DNA from: Rhodosorus marinus
Lineage: Eukaryota; Rhodophyta; Stylonematophyceae; Stylonematales; Stylonemataceae
Assembly (NCBI GenBank): GCA_029953675.1
Contig: JAMWBK010000004.1
Coordinates: 2,790,001 to 2,854,000, forward strand
Direction of reading: 5' to 3'
DNA length: 64,000 nucleotides
Each line of letters opens with the position of its first letter. Positions within the stretch are counted from its first letter, which is position 1. The translations under genes and the position numbers were made by a program. The notes under the pieces were generated by a model. The model was not told where the DNA came from. It worked only from the letters and a program-made list of their open reading frames with translations, and searched no databases. Positions 21,168 to 32,876 of the stretch are shown here, one piece after another.

Positions 21168-22604
21168 TCAACCTTCCACCAGCTCCTTGTTCTTCTCCTT
21201 GATCATGTTTTCCATGAAGTATTCACCAGCTTTGTACGAAGACCTCACCAGCGGCCCAGAAGCTACATACCGGAAACCCATCTTTTCACTTTCTTCTTTC
21301 CACATCTCAAACTTCTCTGGCGTCACGTATTCCACAATACTAGTTCAGGAAGCCAGATAAAGACGTATTCTTCAGAAAACCAGAAACTTGAATCAATCCC
21401 AGCGTTCTGATGAATCGATAGAAAGCTACCTCAAGTGTTTGCTCGTCGGCCTCAAATATTGACCAAATGTAACCACATCCACATCAACGTCACGAAGGTC
21501 CCTTAGAGTCTGTCTTATCTCATCATCTGTCTCTCCCAGGCCTAACATCAGCGACGTCTTCGTGAAAAGACCCCTTCTAAACCCTTTGGCCGCTTTCAGT
21601 ACATCCAGAGACTGTCGGTAGCCAGCTCTACGATCTCGAACATGCCTAGATTCGAGGCGAATAAGGAAGACCGGCTAAGCTTGGTCGTGACGAACAGCAA
21701 ACAAACAAATCGAATTTTTTTTGCCAACATACCTCTGAAGCCGCTCAACAGTCTCTAGGTTGTGGGCATAAACATCAAGTCCGCTCTGCGCCAAGGCTTG
21801 AACGGATGAGTGACGGCCTTGGAAATCACTAACGAGGCATTCGACAAGTATGCCCGAGTCGAATGCTTTGATGTACTTCACCGTCTGCGCGAAATGCTCT
21901 GCACCACCATCAGGCATGTCGTCTCTGTTGCACAGAAGGAAACGTTGGTTTGAGTAAGGAACGACGTGAGAAGGCGAGATGATTGATTCAGAACGAGTTT
22001 CTGGGAAAGGATGATGAAGAAGGCACGAGTACACATACCTGTCAACGCTCGTGAGAACCACGTAGTTTATCCCCCATTTTGCAATAGCCGCTGCCGTGTT
22101 GAATGGCTCTGATTCATCAGCCGGCGGTGGAGTGCTTGCGGTATTTATTGCGCAGAATTTACAACCTCGCGTACAGGTATCGCCCAAGAGCATAATTGTC
22201 GCCGTCCCTCCGTTCCAGCACTCTCCTGGACCACCACGAGAAAGAGTAGAAGAGAGTTGTCAATTCACCAGACCATGATTCGTTGTTTTTGCGCGAGATC
22301 ATTTTCTCGCTATCATTTGCTCAATCGCATGAGACTAACCAATATTAGGACATTTTGCTTCCTCGCAAACAGTATGAAGGTTCAGATCCCTCAAGGAATC
22401 TGTGAGCTCAGAAAACCGAGTTTTGTCACCACCGGGCGCGGGGACATGGAACCAATCCGGCCGACGTCCCTCCGGCATAGGTGCCCCAATTTTCGGCACC
22501 GCAGACTCAGTCTCCGTTACCCGTTGTGCAGATGACAGACTGCAGCTTATTGGCCTAGGTCGTCTCCTAACCTCTCCAAATCCACCTCCAATAAACCCAA
22601 TCAT
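21168..22604 (-). CDS. LIP1P: Lipoyl synthase, plastid type (radical SAM)
   Basis: Five exons, 22340-22604, 22039-22225, 21733-21924, 21430-21645 and 21168-21339, all in phase, give 343 residues. The enzyme inserts two sulfurs into protein-bound octanoyl chains to make lipoyl groups. The auxiliary 4Fe-4S ligands are in [12 protein letters not shown] (spanning the first intron), and the radical-SAM triad is in CTRGCKFC. The C-terminal RSSYKAGE motif of the family is present. The sequence runs closer to the plastid form of plants ([27 protein letters not shown]) than to the mitochondrial form. The leader [18 protein letters not shown] has an early Phe and many Arg. The start is the first ATG of the frame; upstream in-frame TTG codons are ignored. 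In the plastid it would serve pyruvate dehydrogenase. Confidence 0.93.
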
Positions 22605-24296
22605 ACTTTGCAACAAAAACCACTATCACTCGAACGCAAAACAAACCACCACAGATCACCTCCTCAACTGCTCTAGATGAGATCAGAATGTTCTTAAAAC
22701 GCTGATTCAATCGCCACTGGACTCTGTAGAATCGTAGACAAGCACCCTTTCCCACTCAAGAACAACCCATTCCACGCCCGACTACTCAGCTGTAGAGCAG
22801 ACTATAGATTCTCCTTCTTCAGCAAACAATCCCGGTGTCTGATTCTCTCACTTCGCTCTTGCATAAGTCCTTCGCGATCTTGTCAATTGAAAGTCATTAC
22901 GCTGCCCCCACAGATGAAATCTCAACTCGCTCTTCCCCCGAAACCCGTCCTCGTCGGATCGTAAAAGCCTCTTGAGCATGTAGATCGACTTGGGAGCCTA
23001 GGGACGTTTGTAGATCTATCTGGCAATATAGATTACTTCGTTTGTTAGAATTATATTATGACAAAGCTGGATAAAGGTAAAAAACGTGTCCTTGGACTGG
23101 CCAGAATCGTTGACTACAAGCCAGGACATCGAAGTTCGCAGCTCAGCGCGATTGGGATGGATCCGAATGAAATCAGAAAATCTCTTGTAGCTTCATAGCC
23201 AATATGTGAGAATCCGATCGGTTTAGATTAATGTTGCGGGCTAGAGGGCGATTGAACATCAGGGTTGTTCATGCACAAGACCGGTGTCTTCCCTAGGTAC
23301 GAGGCACTGTCCAAGTAGGACGAACTTGCTTTTGATATGTTCGATGATGAAGAAATGCCAGGTATTACTCAGGCTGCTTTATTTGTACCATCTTGCTATC
23401 CCAGCTCTGCTCGCAGAAGGCCGGAGCACTGAATGTGAATCTCCCAATGCGGGAGAAATCCTGCTTATTAGTACCAAATTCGCGAGATCGTAAACTGGAA
23501 TAGTTAAACCTGGACAAACCAGAAGAAAGTCTAGGGTCTGGAAGCAGAGCTTTAGAGCTCTTTGTTCTTGCTCCTCTACCAGATTGTTCCCCTACTGCAC
23601 TTCTCGTTAACGATGAAAATTCTCGAATTCCCTCGGCGAGATTGGACGCCCTACAAGAACGAGCAAACAGTGCTTCTCTGCTGCGCCCTTCGAAAGAGAC
23701 GGGAAAGTGCGCTTTGAAAGCGAAGGCTGGGAATTCTATCATGAAACAATCTTTCTATTGATGAATTGCTTCCCAAGTCTTGTAGAGAAGAGCGCTATAT
23801 TAGTCTCCGAGGTCTCTATCTGGATTCGAGGTTCTCTTTGAAGGCAGTGCCCTTGTGATCAACATGTGGCTCTTGTCGAAAGGAGTTTTCTGGAAGCCTA
23901 CTAGCCGGAATTTATGCTTTGTGCTGTACAGTGTTCGGTCTTGTAACTGAGCATGTCCGTTTTGCAAGCATGTTTGATTCCCTGAAGAGTTGGCGGTTTC
24001 GCCTTGGAGGTACATATGCTCCGATACGTAGCAGTCTATTGGCTTTTGACCTAGCGCCAACAAACGGTTGCATTTCTGAGCAACCACTAGGCAAAGATTT
24101 TGAGCTCTTGCCCTTGACAAACTCTGTCTGTGAATAGCAGTCTGGCCGGACGGAAGCACTAACAACCGTCGTCGAATCCTGAGAACATTGCCAAGAACGT
24201 ACATGAAACCCACAAGATTCGGTTATTACGCGTCCTAAGAACAACTGGCAACAATCGTAGAAACAATTCAAAGAGCTGAAAAAAAATCAAAAACAA
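22605..24296. other. Intergenic, no convincing gene
   Basis: 22605-22700 is C/A-rich (the lipoyl synthase leader on the minus strand). Frames at 23365-23742 (-), 23800-24213 (-) and 23919-24137 (+) are of fair length but show no splice support or motifs. I leave them uncalled. Confidence 0.35.
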
Positions 24297-24368
24297 GCCA
24301 ACAGTGAGATTCGAACTCACGACCTTTCGCTTACGAAGCGAACGCACTACCTACTGTGCTATGCTGGC
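24297..24368 (-). tRNA. tRNA-Thr (anticodon CGU)
   Basis: A 72-nt intronless cloverleaf. The acceptor stem is GCCAGCA paired with TGTTGGC (one G-T pair). There is a D arm, an anticodon stem TTCGC/GCGAA with loop TTCGTAA giving anticodon CGT (reads ACG, Thr), and a T arm GTGAG-TTCGAAT-CTCAC. The A box (TAGCACAGTAGG) and B box are intact. The 3' side on the minus strand continues into T5 and then T9, a Pol III terminator. Confidence 0.95.
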
Positions 24369-24928
24369 ACTACCATTGCGGAAGAATTATTATTCCTTTA
24401 AATTACTAAAATTCGCTTGGGAAGAGCTCGGTTCTGTCGCAATTCGGTTAGGAAGAGACGATCGGGGAGGCTAGGCCTTCCGGTCACGAAACCCAGCTCA
24501 TAAATCTTTTTTCAGACCATTTACCTACACCAAGGAACGCAGTAGTGTTTCTCACTCTCGTGCTTTAATAGCGACCGTGGGCTTTTTGACGTCTGCGATT
24601 GGAGACGCTCTGGGGACGCCAACCCCAGCGTTAAGAGTGGAATGTTAGACGGAAATGCGAGTTGGACTGGGCAGAAACCTACATGCAATTTCTACATCGA
24701 GCGAGGATTCCGGAAGTTTGGAAGAAGATTTTAGGATGTTGGGTGGTTGGCCGGCCAACCTCTCGAGAGTTCTACAATGATATCGAGAGGCTTCATTTGG
24801 AATCGAGATCCCCGACCATCCATTCCAAAGCATTCAGGCGGCGGAGGCTAAGACTTTCCAATACTTTACGAAGTTTGGTTTTACGGTTCAGCTTTTTATG
24901 TCATCGACAAGATGGTGTTTTGGGAACA
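24369..24928. other. Intergenic, 3' flank of clathrin heavy chain
   Basis: No gene seen. The plus-strand frame beginning at 24662 runs into, and is antisense to, the clathrin gene. Confidence 0.5.
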
Positions 24929-27900
24929 CTAACGTTGAGTAAATCCCTGTTGCATTTGCTGAGTGACATACGCTTGCTGAGCGGCGCGTTGTGTGGCGTA
25001 CGCTGCTTGGGCCGCTTGAGCCTGTGCTTGCGTCGCGTACGCCTGTTGCATTTGAGCTGTCTGGTATGCCTGTTGGACCGCTGCGGTCTGATAAGCCTGA
25101 ACCAGCAAGTATTTCAATGATTAGGTTAGTAAACGGTTACGTCTAGGAGTTAATGTGCGATGAATCACCTACCTGAGCGGGATTCACGAAAGTGTTCATT
25201 TGAGCGGGTTGGTTGCCTTGAGCTCCAGGCCACATTAGCTGAGGCACCATCGCATTTGCTCCGCCTCCTTGGTGATACGTAAGAGCCAAGGGCTGGTCGC
25301 CTTGTTGACCACCCTAAGAGAAGACACAAATTCGTGGGGATATTGTTCAGATCCCATTCCGCAGTTCGTGGGCGACTTAGTTTCAGTTGGACACTCCCTT
25401 ACCGTGTGATGTTGAATTCCGAAGAGCAGTACACTTGGGTCATCGTTAATCTCATCCTCGATTTCTTGCCTCTCCTTCTCTTCTGCGGCTCGCCTGTCCT
25501 CGCTCTCTTCCTCCAGTCCTATGACCCGCTGCCCAACCTCCTTCATTGTTTGAATCATGAATGGCATCGCAAAGTCCATGACCTCGTAAAGCCAGGACAG
25601 CTCAAGCGCGATATCTGGTCGGAGGTACTCAAAGCACGTAAAGAGGATTGCAGAGAACGCCTCTCGCAGTTTTTCTGACAAAAAGTACTCCGCGAGAGCC
25701 TCTGTCAATTCTTGATCCTTGCTTGCTGCGACTACTTCGATGGCGTCCTTGTACAATCTGATTTTCGTGCAAAAAGCAAGAAATGAGCTTCCACGTTAGC
25801 GGGCACCTCAATAAATAGTACATATACTGGTCATTGTCATAACAGATAGACGTACTTGTCCTTCTTGCACAACTCGATCGCCTCCTCATATTTACCAACC
25901 CGTTTGTACAAATCGACAGCAATCCTTCTCATCTCGAGCACAGCGTGCGTCTCTAGCTTTCTTGCCAACTTGATATGTTCAAAGTTTTTGAAGTTGGTAG
26001 TACTTTCACTCAGTTCTTCGACGTTCTCCTCTAAGATGAGAAGGTCGTTGAGAGCCTCGTTGAGAGCGGAGACATCCCGTTCCTGAACCTTCCGCAGAAA
26101 CGCTAATAAACAGGAAAAACAAATAATGCAGAAAGTTTTTGGGTGAGCTAAACGGCTCGCTATTTCTTGTAACCATGACAGCAATAGCTTTCCAGTCAGT
26201 CATACCCTTGCATAGGGGCAGCGCCCCAAGCGGTCCGAGCTCGGGCTTCGCATCCCGCAGCTTGTTCATTGCCGTTGTAGCCTCACACTTCGGTGCAATG
26301 ACGAACAAAAGGTCGTTGAGAAGCTCCGGGTGCTCTTCTACGTAGAAATCGATGGCGTCATACATAACGCTCATCGTCCCAACCTTCGATATGACGTCCG
26401 TGAACGTTGAAGGATTCCAGGAATCAGGCGCATGGTCAATCATTACCTACAGTTGACGCAAAGGAATGTAAGTGACTACTCAAGCTCGTGAGGAAACATC
26501 TCAGAAACCGGAGCCTTGGAAGAGCGCTGAAAAATGTTCTTACTCCTATGGCGAGATCATGCTCATTGTACTGCTGGTGCAGGTAGCACTTTTCGGCCCA
26601 AAGCATTGCCTGATCACAGGCTTGCAGCAACCGAGGGATGCTAGCTCGTTGCCACCACATTTTACAGAAGTCCATCATTTGGGACTCTCGATACTTCGTG
26701 AGCAACACGCCAAGCTCAGTGAACATTTGCGGGTTCGCTCGCTCAAGCCCGAGACCGGACTCAATCAATTCAATTGCCTAGAGGTTGGATAATTAAGTCA
26801 CGCCGAGAGGTAATCAGTTCCTTATTCGTTCCTTAGAGTAGTCGAAGAGTTGTGCCCATCCCAGGACCACCAATACGTACCTCGAAAAAGTAGCCAGGCT
26901 TCTCGTAATACTCAATTACACCTGGAAGCTCCCCGGTCTCAACAATAACTTTTTGTCCACAAGTCTGCGCGAAGCGAAACTCTCTTGCGTCTACACACGC
27001 AAACAGGACTGTCCTCCACACTTCTATGCGATCCGCCTGTTTCGCATACTTTAGTGCCTCCTCCAGGTCTCCCATGTGTACGTATACTGCGGCGAGCTTG
27101 GCGTAGTTCTTGGTCAGCTTGCACATAAAACGAGCCGCAAGCCTTCAAATAACAACAGCAAAGGAAAGCCACTTAGCAAAACCTCGGCCCAGAGCTTGTT
27201 CTTTCAAAATACTGACCGTACCAATTTTCATCGTCAAGGCATCGTTCGGTGACATCGTCAAGATTAGCTGCATGAGGTCTCTTAACAAACTCCTCCAGCT
27301 CCGGGAGGCGTTTCGTCCGACACAAGGCGTAGACAATTTCCGTGTCAACCGCACGCACGTCTTGCACCTTGTTCCTAGCTAGCTTCAAGTACTTAACAAC
27401 AGCCTCGAAGTCCTTATCGTTACCACTTTCAATCGCAGCGTTGATGACCTTCTCGTAGATGGTGAAGTCCTGGGCTTTCATGATCGAGTTGATACCCTCG
27501 GTGATCTTCCCGGCCTCCACCTGCGCCAGACCGAGTCTTGACCAGACAGCGGGTAGATCGTTCTTCATTGCGTACTCTTCCGCCCGTTTCAAGTCCTTCA
27601 CGTGATCGACCAAAACTCCCACCGCGATATCATACCTGAAGGGAGAATGTCAGCTATTAGGACGCCCGAACAAACGTTTGCGATTAACATAACTGGGTTT
27701 CCATACCTCTCCATTTTATGATAAATCAGGTAGGCCTCCTCGTAAAGCTCGCTCTCGATTGCAATTGTCGCAATTTCATCCCCAGCATAATTGTCAAGCC
27801 GTCGGATGAGTTCAGGTACCCTCTTTTTGTCCGTTTTCATGGACGTCAAAATAAGCAGGTTTTGCAAATTTTGGTTTCTTGCGAATGATGAGGACGATGA

Positions 27901-30900
27901 GTCCAACGTCAGCTTCTCCAGCAATTGGATCAGGATTTCTGGCATCTGAGCCTCGAGGAACGCCTTGATGGTAGAAGCGACCTTCTCCGGCTCCTTCACC
28001 TCCATAAGGGCAACGTTTGTGACCTGGTCAATGATCAGCTTTCTTTGCTGGTTGTTCGGATTGAGAGCCTTCGCCCAAAGATCAGAATCCTCTCTGTCCA
28101 CCAAGTACTTCGACAGTTCCTTGTACAGCTGGTGTCTCAGACACAGCTCAAACAACTCATTGTCGCAAACGCCACGACGGTATGCGACATAGGCGAGGTA
28201 CGGGTCGCGCTTTTCACAGAACGGACCAACCACTCTTGAGTCGTAATATACGTTGGTCAAGAGGAAGTGCTCAGCGTTTATGTTCAGGTCCGTGTACACC
28301 ATCGCCAATCCAGAGTGAACGTCAGCGTCTGTTACGTTGTCAGCAACCTTCGATTCGAGCATTTCCAGGAGAATCTTTATGCGTCCACGCTTCTGCACCT
28401 CCGCAACCAGCTCAGCGATAGGTGTCACATTTTTCACGGACATGATCAACTTCTTGATAGAGTCCTCCTTGTAGTCCAAATCAAGCAGCACACCGATAAC
28501 TTCGGGGGTACGATTCGGATTGATCCGCTGTAGGAAGCCCTCGACGAATTTCCATTGACCATTCTTCATGAAGTACCTAGTCATCTCCTCAATGTATCCA
28601 AACCTATCGCAGACGTTGATCAAGGGTCTCGGATCCCGGACCTTGTTGTCGATCAAGTACTTCTTCGTCTTCTCCGGGTCGTAATAGTTGCTTTCCCTCG
28701 TAACTCTTTCGGTCTCATTGTACTGCTGCGTTTTCACACTCGCCTCAATATAGCGGAAGTGCACTTCCGGATCTTCCGAAAAGTTTACAAGTTGTCCGAG
28801 GAACATGAATTGAGCGGCCTTCACTTTCAGGCCTCCGAACAAATCCATGCACCGCTTCACACCCATTTTCTCCCCGTATCTGCCGCCAATGGATACGCAA
28901 ATCTGCAGGTTTCCCTGTGCATTGTTCTCCAACAATTCCTTCAGGCAATCAAACGCGTCATCAGGAGCAAGAGTTCCAAAGAAACCCAGCAGGAAGTCCG
29001 GATTCAAGATATGCGTGTTGGTAATGACTCTTTTGACGTCGCCAAGATCTTGGAAGTTCTCCAGCGCATGTTGGAACAGGCCCTGTCGCTCGCAAAGCAT
29101 TGCAATTTTTTGCTTGTCATAGTGATGCCAGATATCCTGACCCAAGATTGCGTCCGCTATCTGAGGCTCATTCATTAAGTTCAGCTCCAAAACCTTGGTT
29201 TGCAAGTCTCCGTATTCTGGTATGTCCTCTGTAAGATTGTCCAGGCAGTAGTTGGTTCCCTCGTTCAATAGTCCCTGATTCACGAACATGTCAAACATTT
29301 GATAGTGCTGGGACGTGCTCCGTTGTTGATGAGCAACAACAATTGCTTGCTGCTGAAAGAAGTTAGCCAGCTCCAAAGCCGCTTGCGGGTTAACTTGTGT
29401 GGCCAACTGAACAAGCTCAGTTTGATCGATCTGCAAATTGACCTTTTGGATGTAAGAATGAACCCTCTTCGTTTGTCCTACTTGGATTAAAGTTGTGATA
29501 ACCTTCAGGTGTGCTTTAGCCTTAATGTACACGCCCAGGGCCACAGAGAGATTGGTCTGAGCGACTAGGTCACCGAGCTCTTCACTGCATTCCATCTTGT
29601 CTTCCTTCAACCACTTCTCAAGGTTTGCACCCTTGCCTGCTTGTGTGACGAGAACTCCCATCTCCACTGCTTCGATCTTATTGAGCCTGCTACGTTCCAG
29701 AATCGTTTGGAAATACATCAGCAACGGAGAAGGGCTTCCTTCGTTAGCTTGCAACGCCTTGAACCTTCCAATGGTTTCAGCAGTTCTTAGCAGACCGGCG
29801 GGACTATCAGCAGCCACAATAGCTGCCTCGCGATAATTTCCGCCGTCGAAGAGCTGTTCGAACTGCTCAACAAACATATTCTCCGCTCCAGGAAATCCGT
29901 TTCGGGAGGCAAGCCTTCCGGCGAGATCCACATCCTTCAAGGTGGCCAGGACGTAGGGAACCACATTCTCGCTGACCACAGACACCAAAAGAACTTGTCC
30001 AGCTCTATTCATACCGAGGAGACCGCCGGTTTCTTCATGTGCGCAACTGGCGAATAGGGTGGTTTCGGAGACGCGGTTCGCGTACAACGGCGTTGCACTG
30101 TCGATGTCGTACAGGTGTACATAGCCCAGTTTTGTGATCAGGTAGACGATCGAGTACTTCGAGGATACCTGGAGGGCGACTGGAAAATCGCCCACGGCCT
30201 CTGGCGGGTAGTAAATATCTACACTTCGCTTATCGAATAATGGTGCGCCTTCCGGTTTGGACTCGTGCCCAACCTCAATGATGTGAAGCTTCGATCCTTC
30301 CTTCGTTAAGCTCGCGAAGATGAAAAGAGTCGTATCATATCCTTCAAGCTTCAATCGAGCAAACGAAGCTGCGTGTCCTTCAATAACTTGAGACATCTGC
30401 TTGCTTGTCGAGTAAAGCTGAATATTCCCACCAACAAGGCCTCCTTCCAGGGCTTCGATACCAACTACACACATCCATTCTTCTTTCTCGTCTGTACGGT
30501 AGTTGATGATTTGTGAGGAGGCGAGACTCTCGTGTCGCTCAAAAACCTTAACCGGCTCGCCAGAGTCCGATAGTTTCCAGTGGTAGATCGAGGCTTGGGT
30601 GACCATTCCTAGACAATCATCGCTGGCCCACGTCCAGAAGACGACCTGCTCAGTTGCGGAGAAGCTCTTCAAAACCTCCCTCTTCGCAAAATCGAAAAGC
30701 TGGAGCTCGTTCCCAGCCCTGATCGCGAGGACCTTTTGAGCCGGATTCATTAAAGCGGAGTCCGCCTGAATCGGTCGCCTAACGGGTTGAAGGGGGTTGG
30801 TCATGTCGAACACAACTAGCTCGATCTGATTGTCCGCGGTGGTTTCGCGAACTGTGATGTACTTATCAGATTCCATGGTGGCACTGCCAAAATTGACGCT

Positions 30901-31090
30901 CGGTAGCTGGACTCCTACATTTGTGAGCTACATGTTTGCCGGAGGAAGATGGCAAGTTGGTTAGTTTTGATTCTACAAGTGCGTAGTCACGCACGATGAT
31001 TCTTCTAGAACACAACAAAGGAACCGGCCAGATGAGAGGATCTCCTACCTGAACCAGCTCCTGCAGCTTGATCGGTACAGAGTCGGCCAT
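24929..31090 (-). CDS. CHC: Clathrin heavy chain
   Basis: Ten phase-consistent exons, 31049-31090, 27707-30927, 27222-27635, 26881-27142, 26544-26777, 26206-26446, 25856-26102, 25403-25757, 25173-25313 and 24929-25096 (introns 71-121 nt), give 1774 residues (human is 1675). The protein opens MADSVPIKLQELVQ and continues into the seven-bladed propeller (YITVRETTADNQIELVVFD). The long alpha-solenoid of clathrin repeats follows (CVDAREFRFAQTCGQ, YNEHDLAIGVMIDHAPDSW), then the trimerisation region (YEVMDFAMPFMIQTMKE). It forms the triskelion coat of vesicles at the Golgi, endosomes and plasma membrane. The C-terminal tail is unusual: an Ala/Gln/Tyr-rich run of about 55 residues (QQAYATQ-like units), lacking the animal QLMLT motif. 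One donor choice (exon 3, 27222) rests on phase and conservation. Confidence 0.96.
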
Positions 31091-32876
31091 CTTGAGATCA
31101 GAAATGATCAAACTTCCTCTCCGCCTTGTTCGTCACTAACTTGGGAGAGAACAGGGGAGCTGTACTCAAAACAAAAAAACTCCCAACGCCTCTCCCCCCC
31201 CCCCTCAAGCAAAAACCCCCAAACCAACAACCCTCAACAACAGCACGGCCCACCACTCCCCACCAAATCCTCCTCTCCCCGTTCCAGATCACCCTTCACC
31301 TCACCCCAGCCGCAACCTACCAAGGATCCAACAAATTTCATGGACCTATCCACCGCCTCCACCCCATCTAACCCTCCTAAACCCCATCCACCCCTCCCCC
31401 GCCCCAAGAAACCTCCCATCCCCACCAACCAGCCTGTGTAACCCCACGTACCGGAAACGCCTGCAACCCCAACCTCCAAGAAGGTAGAAAATCGATGAAA
31501 CAGCAAAACCCCTCGAAATCACACCAAGAAAAAAAAGAATTCTGCCTGCTTTCTTTTCTAAAAAAAAACGATGGATGCACAACATCAGGTTTTTCTGAAA
31601 ATTTTCAATCAAGAGGGGTAGAAAGATTTACTTTTAGGAAAGGAGAAGGGGGGGTTGAAGAGTCGACGTTATCATCTTATTGGAAAGAAGTATGTGAATC
31701 CTGAGGGGTGCGATATTTGTCTATAGTAGATGATATATTTAAAATTGTTGAAGATTAATCGAGGTTTGACGAGATCTATTGTTGTGACAAAACGCAAAAG
31801 CTGGCAATTTTTGTCTTCGTCGGTGGGACGCCCGGCCCCTCAAAATGAACTTTTTAAAGAGGCCTTGAAGGTTTTTCTGAAGCTCGTTCAATCCAAAGTC
31901 AATCACAATGGTTATTGATCGTGCGGAAACATCTTCATCATAAAAATTCGAATAATTTGGCTGGGGATGAATCTGAATTGTTTAGAGGGGGTTTAGTATT
32001 TTCTTCGTACACTAAATAGGATTGCTATTTATCCGTAAACTGTACGGACATTTTTTATTTAGTGTACGGATTCCTGGGTTTTGTTTTGCCTAGAGTGCTT
32101 TATTTGGTTCTCTTTGGTTCATGTAGCGCGTCTTTCTGTATCTAGGCCTGGTGAGGAGTGAGACATGTGTGGAGAGGACGGAAACGTAGTTGGGGACATA
32201 CATGTTTATCGCCAAGACGAAATTCCAATTTGTCCACAGTGCAGGAGAAATGCTAATGGGAGGGATGCGGGTTAAAACTCAGTTTGCATTTGTTACCTCG
32301 TCTTCTGCTTGGTCTGCTCATTCCGAGATTATCAGATTTCCCTGAGACAACGCATCCTGTGTTTTGTGCGCTATTCTACCATCAGTGCAGTACCCGATTC
32401 AAGACCTTTTTGAAAGACACCATTCGTACACTAGAAGCAGGGTGGCCAAGTAGCTACCCCTCGCACGTCAACGGATGTCTCAAGTTATTGACTAGAACGC
32501 CCACAAACCCCAGCATGGGAAGACTCGTTAACACCAGTCTGTTTAACTCCACTAGTGTACCTTACCGCTTCGGGGTCGTTGGTTTTAATTTGGATAAGAG
32601 ATCACTACAATGGTCCGATGGAGCATCGGCCACTGAAGCGACGGCATGCTTGGCCACGTAGAAATTACCTTAATTAAATTCACCTCGGCAAAGCTAGAGT
32701 TGAAAAAGACGTGAAACTCGCTGCCCCGTTGTTCACTTTTACCGTCCAGGGCGGGGGTTTCTGGGAAACGAGATGAGTGAGGTGGATAGGGAAGATAGAT
32801 TACAAGTTCACGCGATTGGAAATCGCGGTTAGTTGAGGCTCTTTCTCGGTGCCGGGGGTTAGAGCGGTTTGACACC
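31091..32876. other. Divergent promoter region
   Basis: A 1.8-kb spacer between clathrin heavy chain (-) and the PPR-like gene (+). 31150-31480 is extremely C/A-rich on the plus strand, including a C run near 31192, which is the G/T-rich leader of clathrin. A 36-codon frame at 32165-32275 has a CPQC pair but no other support. From 32720 the plus strand turns G/T-rich before the next gene. Confidence 0.5.

Noticed and set aside
23365-23742. 125-codon minus-strand frame with basic composition
   Set aside because: No motifs, no splice continuity and no leader-type composition; could be chance.
24662-25120. 152-codon plus-strand frame at the clathrin 3' end
   Set aside because: Antisense to the last clathrin exons, whose phases and sequence are certain.
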